64,000 nt of DNA from Maridesulfovibrio sp. (GTDB lineage: Bacteria; Desulfobacterota; Desulfovibrionia; Desulfovibrionales; Desulfovibrionaceae), in assembly GCF_963667685.1 (NCBI RefSeq), contig NZ_OY763931.1:1317501-1381500 (forward strand). The letters are read 5' to 3'. Position 1 is the stretch's first letter. Each line of letters starts with the position of its first letter. Both the position numbers and the translations under genes were made by a program. Below, in pieces: positions 24,883 to 33,840 of this stretch. The notes beneath the pieces were generated by a model. That model made no database searches, was not told the DNA's origin, and saw only the letters and a program-made list of their open reading frames with translations.

Positions 24883-25494
24883 TTGTTGCAGACAATATTC
24901 ACATCTTCTTCAGATCTTCATAAACTAGGAAACATCGAACATGAAGGAGCAGTATTCGTACTGCCATTCATTGATGCAGAACTAACTGGAAAGCTGGCTG
25001 AAGTTCTTGTCCGACGAGCGCTGCACCCCGGACTGCTTGTATTGGTAGACGACGATGAACGGCTGGGGTTTATGAAAGTGGCGAACTACGTATGCTCCCA
25101 CTCCTCTTCGCGCTATTTCGGATATCTTGCGCAGGACGCATTTCCGGGTGACGGATGGCTGCGCTCTGCAGTTAGCACGCTAGACCAGAGCGGTGCATCC
25201 CTGTTGCCGTTCAATGACGGCCGTTTTTACGGCACCTTGGCCGTATTCGGACTGGCCCGCCGCAACTGGCTGAAAACCCTTTACCATAAGTACCTTTTCT
25301 TCCCCGGGTACCATAGTAATTTCGGAGATACTGAACTAACAGCCATCGCCATTCATCAGGAGCAGATGATTTTCAATCCGTCCTGTCTTATGATCGAAGT
25401 TGATTATGAAAAACACAAAAAAGGCAACAATGAAGATGATGCAAAGCTCTACAAGCTGCGTGAAGCTCAGGGATTCGGCGGGATCATCCGCTAA
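24883..25494 (+). CDS. Glycosyltransferase-like protein
   Basis: 203 residues starting at a TTG with GAGGGG about seven bases upstream. The fold looks like a GT-A type transferase fragment: ALHPGLLVLVDDDERLGF, then YFGYLAQDAFPGDGWLRSAV, where the QDA and earlier DDD could bind a metal-nucleotide sugar, and FGDTELTAIAIHQ. It is shorter than typical family 2 enzymes. Its stop overlaps the DUF2007 gene (TAATG), so the two are translationally coupled. Activity uncertain. Confidence 0.55.
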   Translation: MLQTIFTSSSDLHKLGNIEHEGAVFVLPFIDAELTGKLAEVLVRRALHPGLLVLVDDDERLGFMKVANYVCSHSSSRYFGYLAQDAFPGDGWLRSAVSTLDQSGASLLPFNDGRFYGTLAVFGLARRNWLKTLYHKYLFFPGYHSNFGDTELTAIAIHQEQMIFNPSCLMIEVDYEKHKKGNNEDDAKLYKLREAQGFGGIIR

Positions 25495-25889
25495 TGAGTA
25501 CTCCGGTTTTCTCTACAATATTTAGAAGCTCAGTCATATGGGAAGTTCGACTGTTGCAACAAAAGCTTGAATCAGAAGGAATAAAATCCTTTGTCGATGA
25601 TGAGAATATTAACCGGGACAAACCCTACCTCTCACATGCCTTTGGTGGTATCGGCCTTAAGGTCTATACAGAAGATGCAAGGCGGGCGCTGGAAATCATT
25701 AAACATGTCCAGCCGCAAAAGACCCCATCCAAATGCCGGGCTACTTGCCCTAAATGCGGCAACGATTCTGCCTATCGCCTTAAATGGCCCCAAAAAGAAT
25801 TCTATGCATCCTTAATCTTTCTGGGAATACCTTTTCTATTCTTTGACCGATTAGGATGCACTAAGTGCAACAATATCTGGTACGGATAA
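25494..25889 (+). CDS. DUF2007-type protein with zinc ribbon
   Basis: 131 residues. The N-terminal ~70 residues match the DUF2007 signal-transducer-like domain (IFRSSVIWEVRLLQQKLESE, IGLKVYTEDARRALEII). The C-terminal half has two cysteine pairs, CPKCGND and CTKCNN, flanking a hydrophobic helix (FYASLIFLGIPFLFF), suggesting a membrane-tethered zinc ribbon. Coupled to the upstream glycosyltransferase-like gene; the cyclase gene follows 15 bp later. Role unknown. Confidence 0.7.
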   Translation: MSTPVFSTIFRSSVIWEVRLLQQKLESEGIKSFVDDENINRDKPYLSHAFGGIGLKVYTEDARRALEIIKHVQPQKTPSKCRATCPKCGNDSAYRLKWPQKEFYASLIFLGIPFLFFDRLGCTKCNNIWYG

Positions 25890-25904
25890 ATCAGGAGCTA
25901 TAAA

Positions 25905-26546
25905 ATGAGAACAATTGACCTTTCCCATACAATCAAAGACGGTATGCCTGTATTCCCCGGCACGGAAACTCCGAGCATAGAGAATGTGTTTACCCACGAA
26001 ATGCACGGATTCCAGGAACATCGCCTGACACTTTTCTCTCATGTAGGTACACACGTTGACGCTCCCGCCCACATGATAAAAGGCGCATTAACTCTGGATC
26101 AAATGTCCACAGACAGATTCATCGGCCCCGGCGTATGCATCAACTGTACTGCTAAAAATTCACAGAACCCCACAATAACGATTGACGACCTGATCCCCTA
26201 CGAATCAGAAATAAGTGAAAGCGATTTCGTCATCCTTAATTCGGGATGGTACAAAAACTGGGGCAAGAATGAATATTTCACCCATTACCCTGCCCTCACA
26301 CCTGAGGCTGCCCGCTGGCTGGTTGACTTCGACCTGAAAGGTGTTGGAGTCGATGTGATTTCAATCGATTCTGCGGAGCTAAGCGGATATGAAATACACA
26401 ACATACTGCTTGAGCAAAACATCCTTGCTATTGAAAATCTTAATAGCCTTCATCTGCTACCTGAGGATGGATTTATCTTTTCATGTCTACCGCTTAAATA
26501 TGATCAGGCCGACGGCTCCCCAGTAAGGGCCATTGCCATTTACTGA
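25905..26546 (+). CDS. Cyclase family protein (arylformamidase-like)
   Basis: 213 residues. The metal-binding motif HVGTHVDAPAH at residues 46-56 is the signature of the kynurenine formamidase/cyclase family; DLSHTIKDGMPVFPGTE at the start and EIHNILLEQNILAIENL near the end are also typical. It should hydrolyse an amide or ester with a divalent metal. No tryptophan-degradation genes adjoin, so kynurenine formamidase activity is only one option. Third gene of a short operon. Confidence 0.85.
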   Translation: MRTIDLSHTIKDGMPVFPGTETPSIENVFTHEMHGFQEHRLTLFSHVGTHVDAPAHMIKGALTLDQMSTDRFIGPGVCINCTAKNSQNPTITIDDLIPYESEISESDFVILNSGWYKNWGKNEYFTHYPALTPEAARWLVDFDLKGVGVDVISIDSAELSGYEIHNILLEQNILAIENLNSLHLLPEDGFIFSCLPLKYDQADGSPVRAIAIY

Positions 26547-26758
26547 CACCAATGTATGTAAGTGACGAATATACCGGGAAAACTCTACCAGCCAACCCTA
26601 CCACAAAAACCCCACCTAAGCATAAAAACCCTACCCTCAAATACAGTCTATATCAGTAAAAATACGGTCTTTACCCCGTTTACATAAAATCCTCCCAACC
26701 ACATAATACAGTTGAAAAGGGAGAGGCTTTACATAGCCTAGATCTAAGGAGGAATTTT

Positions 26759-27007
26759 ATGAACTACGAAACTATCACGAAAGTTACCCAGGATATCGTT
26801 TTAGAAGGCTCCAAACCTGCAAAAGAAGTTGCACAGTCCATAGGCAAACCATATTCAACTCTACTGCGCGAAATCAATCCATTTGATAACAACGCAAAAC
26901 TAGGTGCAAACACCTTAATGGACATTCTTAAAACAACAAAAGAAACCAAGCCACTTGAATTTATTGCTGAAAGCATAGGCTACACTCTCAAGCCCCGCTT
27001 GATTTAA
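26759..27007 (+). CDS. Phage CII-like regulatory protein
   Basis: 82 residues with an excellent ribosome site (AAGGAGG). It resembles the phage regulatory CII family (CP76-type): KEVAQSIGKPYSTLLREINP is a helix-turn-helix-like segment, followed by LGANTLMDILKTT and ending LKPRLI. No other phage genes are present, so it is either a prophage remnant or a regulator adopted by the host. Upstream, GGCT-TTACAT-AGCC (about 26726) is a short inverted repeat that could be its operator. Confidence 0.75.
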   Translation: MNYETITKVTQDIVLEGSKPAKEVAQSIGKPYSTLLREINPFDNNAKLGANTLMDILKTTKETKPLEFIAESIGYTLKPRLI

Positions 27008-27029
27008 ATACACTGTAATATTTATAATA

Positions 27030-27060
27030 CAAAGCTGAATTCATAACGAATTCAGCTTTG
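27030..27060. terminator. Perfect 13 bp hairpin after the CII-like gene
   Basis: CAAAGCTGAATTC (27030-27042) pairs with GAATTCAGCTTTG (27048-27060) around ATAAC. The T tract after it is weak, so it may act as a terminator or an mRNA-stabilising hairpin. Confidence 0.6.
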
Positions 27061-27102
27061 TCAATTCTGGACTTTTAATAGCTTTGGGCCGATACTGGCC
27101 AC

Positions 27103-27567
27103 ATGAAAAAAGTTAAAATAAACCTCACGCATGTGGCGACCCTCGGACCTGTCGGGCATCTGCCCAAAGCACCGGGGACATGGGGGTCAGCTGCAGCCCT
27201 GCTTACCGCACCGTTTTTGTTTCTGCCCTTCCAGCTTCCGGTCAGAATCCTGATTCTGGGGCTTATATTTTATTTCGGGGCAAAAGCCTGCACTGCCGCA
27301 GAAAAAGACTTGGGGATGAAAGACCCCGGAAGTGTCGTTATTGACGAGCTTTTTGGTCAATGGCTGGTTTTCCTGCCCTTCCCGGCTGTTGTGTACTGGC
27401 ATTTGGTTGTGGGCTTCGTTCTTTTCAGAATTTTTGACATTACAAAACCTTTCCCCATCAAGCAGTCTGAAAATTGGATGAAAGATGGCTGGGGTGTAAT
27501 GATTGACGATGGTTTCGCCGGACTTTATGCAATGCTCGGACTCGGCCTGATTCGTTATCTGACCTAA
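27103..27567 (+). CDS. pgpA: Phosphatidylglycerophosphatase A
   Basis: 154 residues of the PgpA family. It removes phosphate from phosphatidylglycerophosphate in the inner membrane to make phosphatidylglycerol. Visible: GHLPKAPGTWGS near the start, DPGSVVIDELFGQW with the catalytic acidic residues, FRIFDITKPFPI and GWGVMIDDGFAGLYA at the end. Three or four membrane helices. Convergent with the Tol-Pal block, separated by a strong terminator. Confidence 0.9.
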   Translation: MKKVKINLTHVATLGPVGHLPKAPGTWGSAAALLTAPFLFLPFQLPVRILILGLIFYFGAKACTAAEKDLGMKDPGSVVIDELFGQWLVFLPFPAVVYWHLVVGFVLFRIFDITKPFPIKQSENWMKDGWGVMIDDGFAGLYAMLGLGLIRYLT

Positions 27568-27590
27568 TCCATATTTTTCAGCGCAAACAA

Positions 27591-27633
27591 AAAAAGAATC
27601 CCCGCTTTCATGAAAACGGGGATTCTTTTTTTG
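27591..27633. terminator. Bidirectional intrinsic terminator
   Basis: AGAATCCCCG (27595-27604) pairs with CGGGGATTCT (27617-27626), with A7 before and T7 after. It ends both pgpA and the minus-strand pal transcript. Confidence 0.92.
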
Positions 27634-27649
27634 CATAATAAAATCAAGA

Positions 27650-28240
27650 CTAGTAAGACAATCTAAACTGTGCTCTTCTGTTCTTTGCCCAGGCAGTTTC
27701 ATTATGAGCTGTATCAAGAGGCTCCTCTTCACCGAAACTTACAACGCTCAACCTTTCAGGAGTTACTCCCAGCAGAATGAGGAACTCATAAACGGCACGG
27801 GCGCGGCGTTCACCGAGGGCGAGGTTATACTCTTCAGTACCACGATCATCACAGTAACCTTCAATAACCATAGTAACATTATCATACTTTTTAAGAATCT
27901 CTGCTTTCTGCTGCAGTAGGGGGCGGTATTCCTCCTTGATTTCGAAAGAATCGAAATCAAAATGAATCATATTGCCAAGTTCAACAACAGCTTCGGTAAA
28001 TTCTTTTTTAGCAGCAGCTTCCTTGCGATTATCTTCGAGTGCCTGTTCCTGAAGGGCTCTTTCCCTTTCCAAACGGGCCTGTTCTTCTTTAGCAAGCTGT
28101 TCCTTATTCTGCTGATCGGCCATTCTTTCCTCTACAGCGGGGCTGGCAGGGGAAGATTCGATTTGCTTTTTGGAACATCCGGTACCAAGACCGGCAATCA
28201 ACATGAATACCACACACAAAATTATCGCTCTAGCTCTCAT
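27650..28240 (-). CDS. pal: Peptidoglycan-associated lipoprotein Pal
   Basis: 196 residues from ATG 28240, which has GGAGG at the right distance; a longer frame to 28285 lacks one. A lipoprotein-type signal ends at a Cys near residue 22 (IAGLGTGCSKK; the -3 residue is unusual). A charged, coiled central part (KEQLAKEEQARLERERALQE) is followed by an OmpA-type domain (VIEGYCDDRGTEEYNLALGE, KNRRAQFRLSY) that binds peptidoglycan. It anchors the outer membrane to the wall with TolB. Last gene of the Tol block; 150 bp separate it from tolB. Confidence 0.92.
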   Translation of the reverse strand: MRARAIILCVVFMLIAGLGTGCSKKQIESSPASPAVEERMADQQNKEQLAKEEQARLERERALQEQALEDNRKEAAAKKEFTEAVVELGNMIHFDFDSFEIKEEYRPLLQQKAEILKKYDNVTMVIEGYCDDRGTEEYNLALGERRARAVYEFLILLGVTPERLSVVSFGEEEPLDTAHNETAWAKNRRAQFRLSY

Positions 28241-28390
28241 TTGCCCTCCTGAATAAGGAACTTTTAAGGACAGGAGTTTGTCCACGCTAAGATGATCCTA
28301 GGTTATTAGCCTCTCAATAGGCCAACACTATAGTGTTTTGTAAAAAAATCAAGTCATGCCTGCAACAAAAGTGTTAAACTATTAACCTTC

Positions 28391-29764
28391 TTACAACTTA
28401 TGGGCCTTACCCCATGCAGGTGCCTTTGCAACGCCATTACCTGTAGGTACCATCATGGCCGGATCGCCATGACGTGTGGTCAGGTAAATTTTATACTTGC
28501 CACTTCTGCTGGAAGAGAAAGCAATAAAATATCCATCCGGGCCAAAAGCAGGTTCTTCATCATTTCCGGGACCGAAAGTAAGTTGCCTTTCGCTGCCATC
28601 CTTCAAATCATGCACAAAAATGCGATGCCCTAAAGGAGTCTGGCGGGAAAATGCAACAAACCGGCCATCAGGGCTGATCGTTGGGTTGGTGTTATATTTA
28701 CCTTTAGTAGTCACACGCGTAACCACACCGCTATTCATATCCAGCAAAAAAATATGCGGGTTGCCGAACCGGGACGAGGTAAAAACCATCTTTTGTCCGG
28801 TACGATCAAAATCAGGTGAAACCTCAATGGCCCAGCTTTTGGCTAGGGCCTTCGTGGGCTTGTAGTTGCCATTAATAAGAAAGATATCGGAATTACCGTT
28901 CATGGTCAGGGTCGCTGCCATATTGCCGTCAGGCAGAAAGTCAGGACCTATTACGGTATTTCCGGGAAAGCTTTTCTGATCGATCTTCCCGGTAGCCCGA
29001 TCCCACACGCAAAGCAGATGCTGGCGTGATCCCAGACGGGTAAAAACAAGTCTGTTGCCGTCCGGAGACCAGTTTGGACTAAGATTGATTCCGCCAAGAG
29101 CACTGATCTGCCTTAAATTACGGCCCTGCGGACTGACTGTATAGATTTCTTTATTCTTACCATCCTTCCGCACGAAGGCAATGGAAGACTCAAAGAATCC
29201 GTCACGTCCGGTAAGGATACGCATAAGGTGCGAGCTGAAACGGTCGGCGATACGGGGAAGGGTTTCCTCTGTGACCATGGAATACTTTTTACCGAGAATT
29301 GTCCTGCCGTTAAATGTTCCGATACACCGCAAAAGAAGGTTCTTATCTCCATTGGGACGGATTTCCCAGCCCGTAGTCAACGCAAGGTCGACCTTGGAAA
29401 GTCGCAACGGCTTGATGTCTATATCCCCGGGACGCACACCTTTTGATGGGTCACCGCCCAGAATGTCTGTGATAGGCACAATATTCAGGAAAGGAAGATA
29501 CGCAAGATCCTTAGCCAGATCATCGCTGAAAGTTCCTGACTCTGCCGGCAGTGGCAGATCTTTATCCTTCGAATTCTGATATTTGCCTTCGGGCACGGTC
29601 TTCGGGGGCAGCAGGATAATATTCACTTTACGCTGGCCCGGACCGTAAATATCAACAGTCAGGGTGTCCGCAGCATAAAGATCGGATACAGCAATCAGCA
29701 TCAGCATAAAAACTGCAACCAATCCGAATGCGGATGTTCTTATTCTAAAATTATTATTTTTCAT
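28391..29764 (-). CDS. tolB: Tol-Pal system protein TolB
   Basis: 457 residues, normal length. Signal peptide (about 1-31, ending SDLYA-AD). The N-terminal D1 domain is followed by a six-bladed beta-propeller of WD40-like PD repeats (NLSPNWSPDGNRLVFTR, VSPDFDRTGQKMVFTSSR, TNPTISPDGRFVAFSRQ, PAFGPDGYFIAFSSSR). It is periplasmic and links Pal to TolA. 14 bp downstream of tolA. Confidence 0.94.
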   Translation of the reverse strand: MKNNNFRIRTSAFGLVAVFMLMLIAVSDLYAADTLTVDIYGPGQRKVNIILLPPKTVPEGKYQNSKDKDLPLPAESGTFSDDLAKDLAYLPFLNIVPITDILGGDPSKGVRPGDIDIKPLRLSKVDLALTTGWEIRPNGDKNLLLRCIGTFNGRTILGKKYSMVTEETLPRIADRFSSHLMRILTGRDGFFESSIAFVRKDGKNKEIYTVSPQGRNLRQISALGGINLSPNWSPDGNRLVFTRLGSRQHLLCVWDRATGKIDQKSFPGNTVIGPDFLPDGNMAATLTMNGNSDIFLINGNYKPTKALAKSWAIEVSPDFDRTGQKMVFTSSRFGNPHIFLLDMNSGVVTRVTTKGKYNTNPTISPDGRFVAFSRQTPLGHRIFVHDLKDGSERQLTFGPGNDEEPAFGPDGYFIAFSSSRSGKYKIYLTTRHGDPAMMVPTGNGVAKAPAWGKAHKL

Positions 29765-29778
29765 ATTTAAAACCTGAC

Positions 29779-30714
29779 CTACTGATCAAGATCATGCAGG
29801 TTAAAGTTTACAATGAGGGTTCTGATAGAATTACCCGGCGGTTCGGGTAAAATCTCGGTATCACGCAGAGCGGTCATTACCGAATCATCAAAATCGACAT
29901 TGCCAGATGAATCAAGCAGTTGAATATTGCTGATTTCACCATTTGATTTCAACTGGATCTGTACCCGGGCCATCAGGTTCTGTTTCTGCCCGAAGACCGG
30001 ATAACGCCAGTTTTTACGTACAGCTTCCTTAACGATGGAAGCATAGACCTGAACAAGACCGGACGCCCCTGCAGAACCTTCTGCCGATCCGGTAACAGCG
30101 GTTTTCTCCGCGCTCTTTGTTAGCGAAGCAAGATCGCTTGCAACTGACTGGCGTTCAGCCTTCTCCTGCTTCTCCACCAGCTTGGCAAGGGAAGCTAGAT
30201 CGGCGGCGAGCGCATCCTCAGCCGAGACTTCAGGTTTTTTTTCTACTTTTTTGGGTGGAGCCTTCTTGGCCACCTGTTTTTCAGTTGTTTTTGACGGAGA
30301 CTTTTGCTCAACGGGTTTATCTTCTTTTTTAACCGTTTTTTTATCAGTCGTAGTCTTTACTTTTTTAGGTGAAATCTTTTTAGCGTCCGGCTTAGGTTGA
30401 GGTTTGGCCTTGGGCTTGGGCGCAAATTTCTGGGCAGGTGCTTTCGAAACTTCAGGCTTGGCTTCAGGTACCGCTTTAGGCTTGGCTTCAGGAATAGCAA
30501 CAGCCCCCGGCTTGGAAAGTTTCTGGGCCGCCTTTGGAGCGGGAGCTTTTTTTACAGCGGGCGCAGCCGGCAACGGGGCAAGACTAACCAGATCAACCTT
30601 ATATACAGGCATATCGAGAGAAATCTTAACCGGAGGGGAAATTGACCATGTCAAAGCCAAAATTATCAGGCCTGCATGAAGCAATAAAGATATGAAAAGG
30701 CCGATGATTTTCAT
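29779..30714 (-). CDS. tolA: TolA/TonB-type energy transducer of the Tol system
   Basis: 311 residues from ATG 30714; an upstream TTG would overlap tolR and has no ribosome site. One N-terminal membrane helix (IIGLFISLLLHAGLIILALTW), a long Pro/Ala/Lys-rich periplasmic arm (about residues 45-190), then a TonB/TolA C-terminal domain (WRYPVFGQKQNLMARVQIQL). It transmits the TolQ-TolR proton force to TolB and Pal. The repetitive composition makes long spurious open frames on the other strand. Confidence 0.88.
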   Translation of the reverse strand: MKIIGLFISLLLHAGLIILALTWSISPPVKISLDMPVYKVDLVSLAPLPAAPAVKKAPAPKAAQKLSKPGAVAIPEAKPKAVPEAKPEVSKAPAQKFAPKPKAKPQPKPDAKKISPKKVKTTTDKKTVKKEDKPVEQKSPSKTTEKQVAKKAPPKKVEKKPEVSAEDALAADLASLAKLVEKQEKAERQSVASDLASLTKSAEKTAVTGSAEGSAGASGLVQVYASIVKEAVRKNWRYPVFGQKQNLMARVQIQLKSNGEISNIQLLDSSGNVDFDDSVMTALRDTEILPEPPGNSIRTLIVNFNLHDLDQ

Positions 30715-30742
30715 CAATAAATTCGCCTGTATTATTCCTGAG

Positions 30743-31159
30743 CTATTTCTTTTTCTTTTCCACGGGTTCAGCAACCACGCCCAGGCGGTCTATTCCGGCA
30801 GCCTTGATTTCGCCCATGACCTTTACAACTTCCCCATATGCGACATTCTTATCCGCCCGCAGGAAAAGCATCTTGTTCTGCTTTTTTACCAGCTTATCAA
30901 GATGACTCTGTAATTCATCAAAGCCAACCTTGTATTCATCAAGATAAATCTCACCCTTATCATTTATGGAAAGCACGAGGTGTTCGTTATCCTGTGGCAG
31001 GGAGCGTACGGTACGTGTCTGTGGCAGATCAACCTCAACCCCCTGAGTCATCAGCGGAGCCGTGACCATAAAAATGATCAGCAGCACCAGCATGACGTCT
31101 ACGAAGGGGGTAACGTTAATCTCTGCCAGCATGCCCCGGTTATTGGTGGAAATACCCAT
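30743..31159 (-). CDS. tolR: ExbD/TolR family protein
   Basis: 138 residues. One N-terminal helix with the key aspartate (INVTPFVDVMLVLLIIFMVT) and a periplasmic domain ending VKVMGEIKAAGIDRLGVVAE. Works with TolQ as the proton channel that drives TolA. Three bp after tolQ and 28 bp before tolA. Confidence 0.93.
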   Translation of the reverse strand: MGISTNNRGMLAEINVTPFVDVMLVLLIIFMVTAPLMTQGVEVDLPQTRTVRSLPQDNEHLVLSINDKGEIYLDEYKVGFDELQSHLDKLVKKQNKMLFLRADKNVAYGEVVKVMGEIKAAGIDRLGVVAEPVEKKKK

Positions 31160-31162
31160 AAC

Positions 31163-31879
31163 CTACTCCTCTGTAGAACTTTTTCCGGAAGGCTCAACCC
31201 ATGAGACCTCACGTTCCACACGATTGAGGAAGGTGCCTGCAAAGTTAACCAGTTCAGTCTCAATGCCGTTCAGCACACCAAGGAAAAAGTTGTAAAAAAT
31301 AGTCGCCGGGATAGCTACTGCGAGGCCGATAGCCGTGGCAACCAGCGCTTCGGAAATACCGGGAGCCACCGCCGCCAAAGCGGCAGATTTAGCCGAACCG
31401 ATGGAGTGGAAAGAATTCATGATCCCCCAAACAGTCCCGAAAAGGCCGATAAACGGAGCACCATTTGCGCAGGTAGCCAGAAAAGAAAGGGATGAGGTCA
31501 GCTTCTTCAGTTCTGAACTGACCTGACGTCTCAGAATACGGCGCAGGGTATCTTTAATCAGCCTGCGTTTATGGCTGGAACTCACTGCCGACTTTTCCAG
31601 TACACGGTATTCTTTAACCGCTGCTGTTCCTATACGGTTCAATGGAGAAGCCTCGATTCTGCTTATTTCTGTCAAGCCTGAAGAAAGTGAATCCGCTTCT
31701 TCCATGATCTTGTTACCCTTGAGAATCAGAGTCCGTGCCCTTCCGAGGGAGATCAGTTTCCAAAAAATGATTGTCCAGCTCCAAAGGGACATGCCAGCCA
31801 ACAAACCAAGCACACACTTGACCACAAGTGTGGCCTGACTGAGCATGGCAAAGATTCCGCCCTGAGGTAAAAAATCCAT
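31163..31879 (-). CDS. tolQ: MotA/TolQ/ExbB proton channel protein TolQ
   Basis: 238 residues from ATG 31879 (AAAGG about ten bases upstream). Three membrane helices: one near residues 15-40 and two in the second half (FLATCANGAPFIGLFGTVWG and ALVATAIGLAVAIPATIFYN), the standard TolQ layout. First gene of the Tol block, 61 bp after the sirtuin gene. Confidence 0.93.
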   Translation of the reverse strand: MDFLPQGGIFAMLSQATLVVKCVLGLLAGMSLWSWTIIFWKLISLGRARTLILKGNKIMEEADSLSSGLTEISRIEASPLNRIGTAAVKEYRVLEKSAVSSSHKRRLIKDTLRRILRRQVSSELKKLTSSLSFLATCANGAPFIGLFGTVWGIMNSFHSIGSAKSAALAAVAPGISEALVATAIGLAVAIPATIFYNFFLGVLNGIETELVNFAGTFLNRVEREVSWVEPSGKSSTEE

Positions 31880-31940
31880 AATGCACCGCACCTTTGTTTT
31901 GCCGTCAGCCAGCTTTGACCCGGCATTTAGAAAATTATTT

Positions 31941-32687
31941 TCAGCTTAAGCTCTGCACAATGGCAGGCAGAACATCTTCCACCGCCCCCTGAATAAACAC
32001 ATCACTGAATGAGGTGTAAGCGGACGGAGCTTTGTTAATCTCAATAATCAGCCCTCCGGCTTCCTGAATCCTCGGCGGAATCAGGCTTGCAGGAACGACC
32101 CCCCCGGAAGTCCCGGCAACGATGACCAGATCTGACTGGTCTGCCAGTTCGAATGCAGCCTTGTAAGCCTCTGACGGAATCTGCTCACCGAAGAAAACCA
32201 GATCCGGCCTGACCACCCCGGAGCATTGCAAACAACGCACCGGGAGTTCACTGTCCGTCGTTATTTCTTCCGCAGGAAAAGGTGAAAAGCATTCCATACA
32301 GTAGTATTCACGGCAATTACCATGAAATTCAATAACGTTAACCGAACCGGCCCTCTGATGCAGACCATCAATATTCTGAGTAATCACACCATGCAGATAA
32401 CCGTCTTTTTCAAGCCGGGCCAACCCCTCATGCCCGGCATTCGGTTCAGCTTTTTTAAGCATGGAATCAGCTTCCAGCAGAAATTGCCATACCAGTCCCG
32501 GATCAGACTTCAAACCATGAATGGAGGCCACCTTTTCCGGGTCATGCCTTGACCACATGCCGCCCGGACTGCGAAAATCAGGTATGCCGCTGGCTACGGA
32601 CATGCCGGCACCGGTCAAAGCAATGGCGCAACGCGCTTTTCTGATCAACTGCGCTGCCTGCTTTATAACTGGTCCGGACTTATCCAT
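31941..32687 (-). CDS. NAD-dependent protein deacylase (SIR2/CobB family)
   Basis: 248 residues. The NAD-binding segment ALTGAGMSVASGIPDFRSPG is at residues 23-42, TQNIDGLHQRAG near 105, and the catalytic His in EFHGNCREYYC near 120. Four structural zinc cysteines lie in two pairs (CMEC and CLQC). It removes acyl groups from lysines using NAD. Seven bp downstream of the PHP gene. Confidence 0.92.
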   Translation of the reverse strand: MDKSGPVIKQAAQLIRKARCAIALTGAGMSVASGIPDFRSPGGMWSRHDPEKVASIHGLKSDPGLVWQFLLEADSMLKKAEPNAGHEGLARLEKDGYLHGVITQNIDGLHQRAGSVNVIEFHGNCREYYCMECFSPFPAEEITTDSELPVRCLQCSGVVRPDLVFFGEQIPSEAYKAAFELADQSDLVIVAGTSGGVVPASLIPPRIQEAGGLIIEINKAPSAYTSFSDVFIQGAVEDVLPAIVQSLS

Positions 32688-32694
32688 TATTCAC

Positions 32695-33351
32695 CTAAGA
32701 ACGTTTCATTATTTCCTGAACCAGTGCACGTGAGTTTTGTTCGGCCTGAGCATACTCTTCAATGGTCAGCCCGGCACCTAGTGCTATTTTGCGGCGCATT
32801 TCCAGTCCGACCATATCGCCGGGTGCATGAGCATCGTTATTGATAACCAGCTTGGCCCCGTGTTTGCGGGCCAGCGCTGCAACATGGCCGTTGGTCAGAC
32901 TGTGACCTTTGCGGGTAGTAATCTCAAGACAGACACCGTATTCAGCAGCCAGCTTGACTTCCACATCAGTGATCAAGCCGGGATGGGCCAGAACATCAAC
33001 TTTTGCTTCAATTGCAGCAAGGTTTGTACCTTCGGCCACAGGTTCCACGATTGTTTCACCATGTACCACTACGATCTGGGCCCCGGATTTACGGGCATGG
33101 TCAGCCATTTCCCCGATAAGTCCCGGAGGAACGTGAGTCAGCTCCACACCGGCAAAAACGTCAATATCAAAAAAATGGCCGTGGTTCTTTGCAAATCTGC
33201 GAATATTTTCAAGGATGATATCAATATTGCTGGAATCTGCATGGTCGGTCATAGCCAGGGCGCGGTATCCCGCAACCTTGGCCCGCCTTGCCAGTTCCGC
33301 CGGGATAAGCTCCCCATCGCTGAAAACTGTATGAGTGTGAAAATCTATCAT
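32695..33351 (-). CDS. PHP-domain phosphoesterase (histidinol-phosphatase-like)
   Basis: 218 residues of the PHP superfamily. Metal ligands are evident in MIDFHTHTVFSDG (His5, His7, Asp12), AMTDHADSSN, the GVELTHV segment, VVVHGE, and the C-terminal NNDAH. The group is usually annotated histidinol phosphate phosphatase domain-containing, but no histidine biosynthesis genes are near. Substrate uncertain. Confidence 0.85.
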   Translation of the reverse strand: MIDFHTHTVFSDGELIPAELARRAKVAGYRALAMTDHADSSNIDIILENIRRFAKNHGHFFDIDVFAGVELTHVPPGLIGEMADHARKSGAQIVVVHGETIVEPVAEGTNLAAIEAKVDVLAHPGLITDVEVKLAAEYGVCLEITTRKGHSLTNGHVAALARKHGAKLVINNDAHAPGDMVGLEMRRKIALGAGLTIEEYAQAEQNSRALVQEIMKRS

Positions 33352-33360
33352 GGTAACAAC

Positions 33361-33840
33361 CTACATCTTATATTTAAAGTCATCAGGAGAAAGACCGTCC
33401 AGTTTGTCTTCCCATCCGGATTTATCTTCAATTTTTTCTGCGATATCCTTAGTCCCGGCCACATCAAGCACCTTCGGAGACACGCGCACCGGACAGCCCG
33501 CCCGTACAGCCAAAGCCACAGCGTCTGACGGCCGTGAATCTATGGCAACCAGTTCTCCATCCTTGCGGACAATAATCTCAGCATAAAAGGTGCCCTGTTC
33601 AATATCAACGATATCAACGGAAACAACTTCACCGCCGAAAGTGGCTACAGTAGACAAAAGCAGATCATGAGTCATAGGCCGGGGAAACGAAACTTCATTC
33701 AGGACCAATGAAATTGCCATGGCCTCCATGGCCCCTATCCATATTGGCAGAACCACCCCCTGTTCCTCGTTTTTTAAAACCAGAACCGGGGTTTCAGTAT
33801 CATTTTCCACCGCCAGACCGTAAACCTGCATCTCTACCAT
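33361..33840 (-). CDS. Bifunctional nuclease family protein (DUF151)
   Basis: 159 residues matching the DUF151 family (MQVYGLAVENDTETPVLVLK, PIWIGAMEAMAISLVLN, DSRPSDAVALAVRAGCPV). Some members show RNase and DNase activity. The start at 33840 has GGGAG five bases upstream and overlaps the miaB stop by 7 bp, indicating tight coupling with miaB. Confidence 0.9.
   Translation of the reverse strand: MVEMQVYGLAVENDTETPVLVLKNEEQGVVLPIWIGAMEAMAISLVLNEVSFPRPMTHDLLLSTVATFGGEVVSVDIVDIEQGTFYAEIIVRKDGELVAIDSRPSDAVALAVRAGCPVRVSPKVLDVAGTKDIAEKIEDKSGWEDKLDGLSPDDFKYKM

Noticed and set aside
30117..30679. Long plus-strand open frames opposite tolA
   Set aside because: They mirror the Pro/Ala/Lys-rich repeats of TolA and lack starts with ribosome sites.
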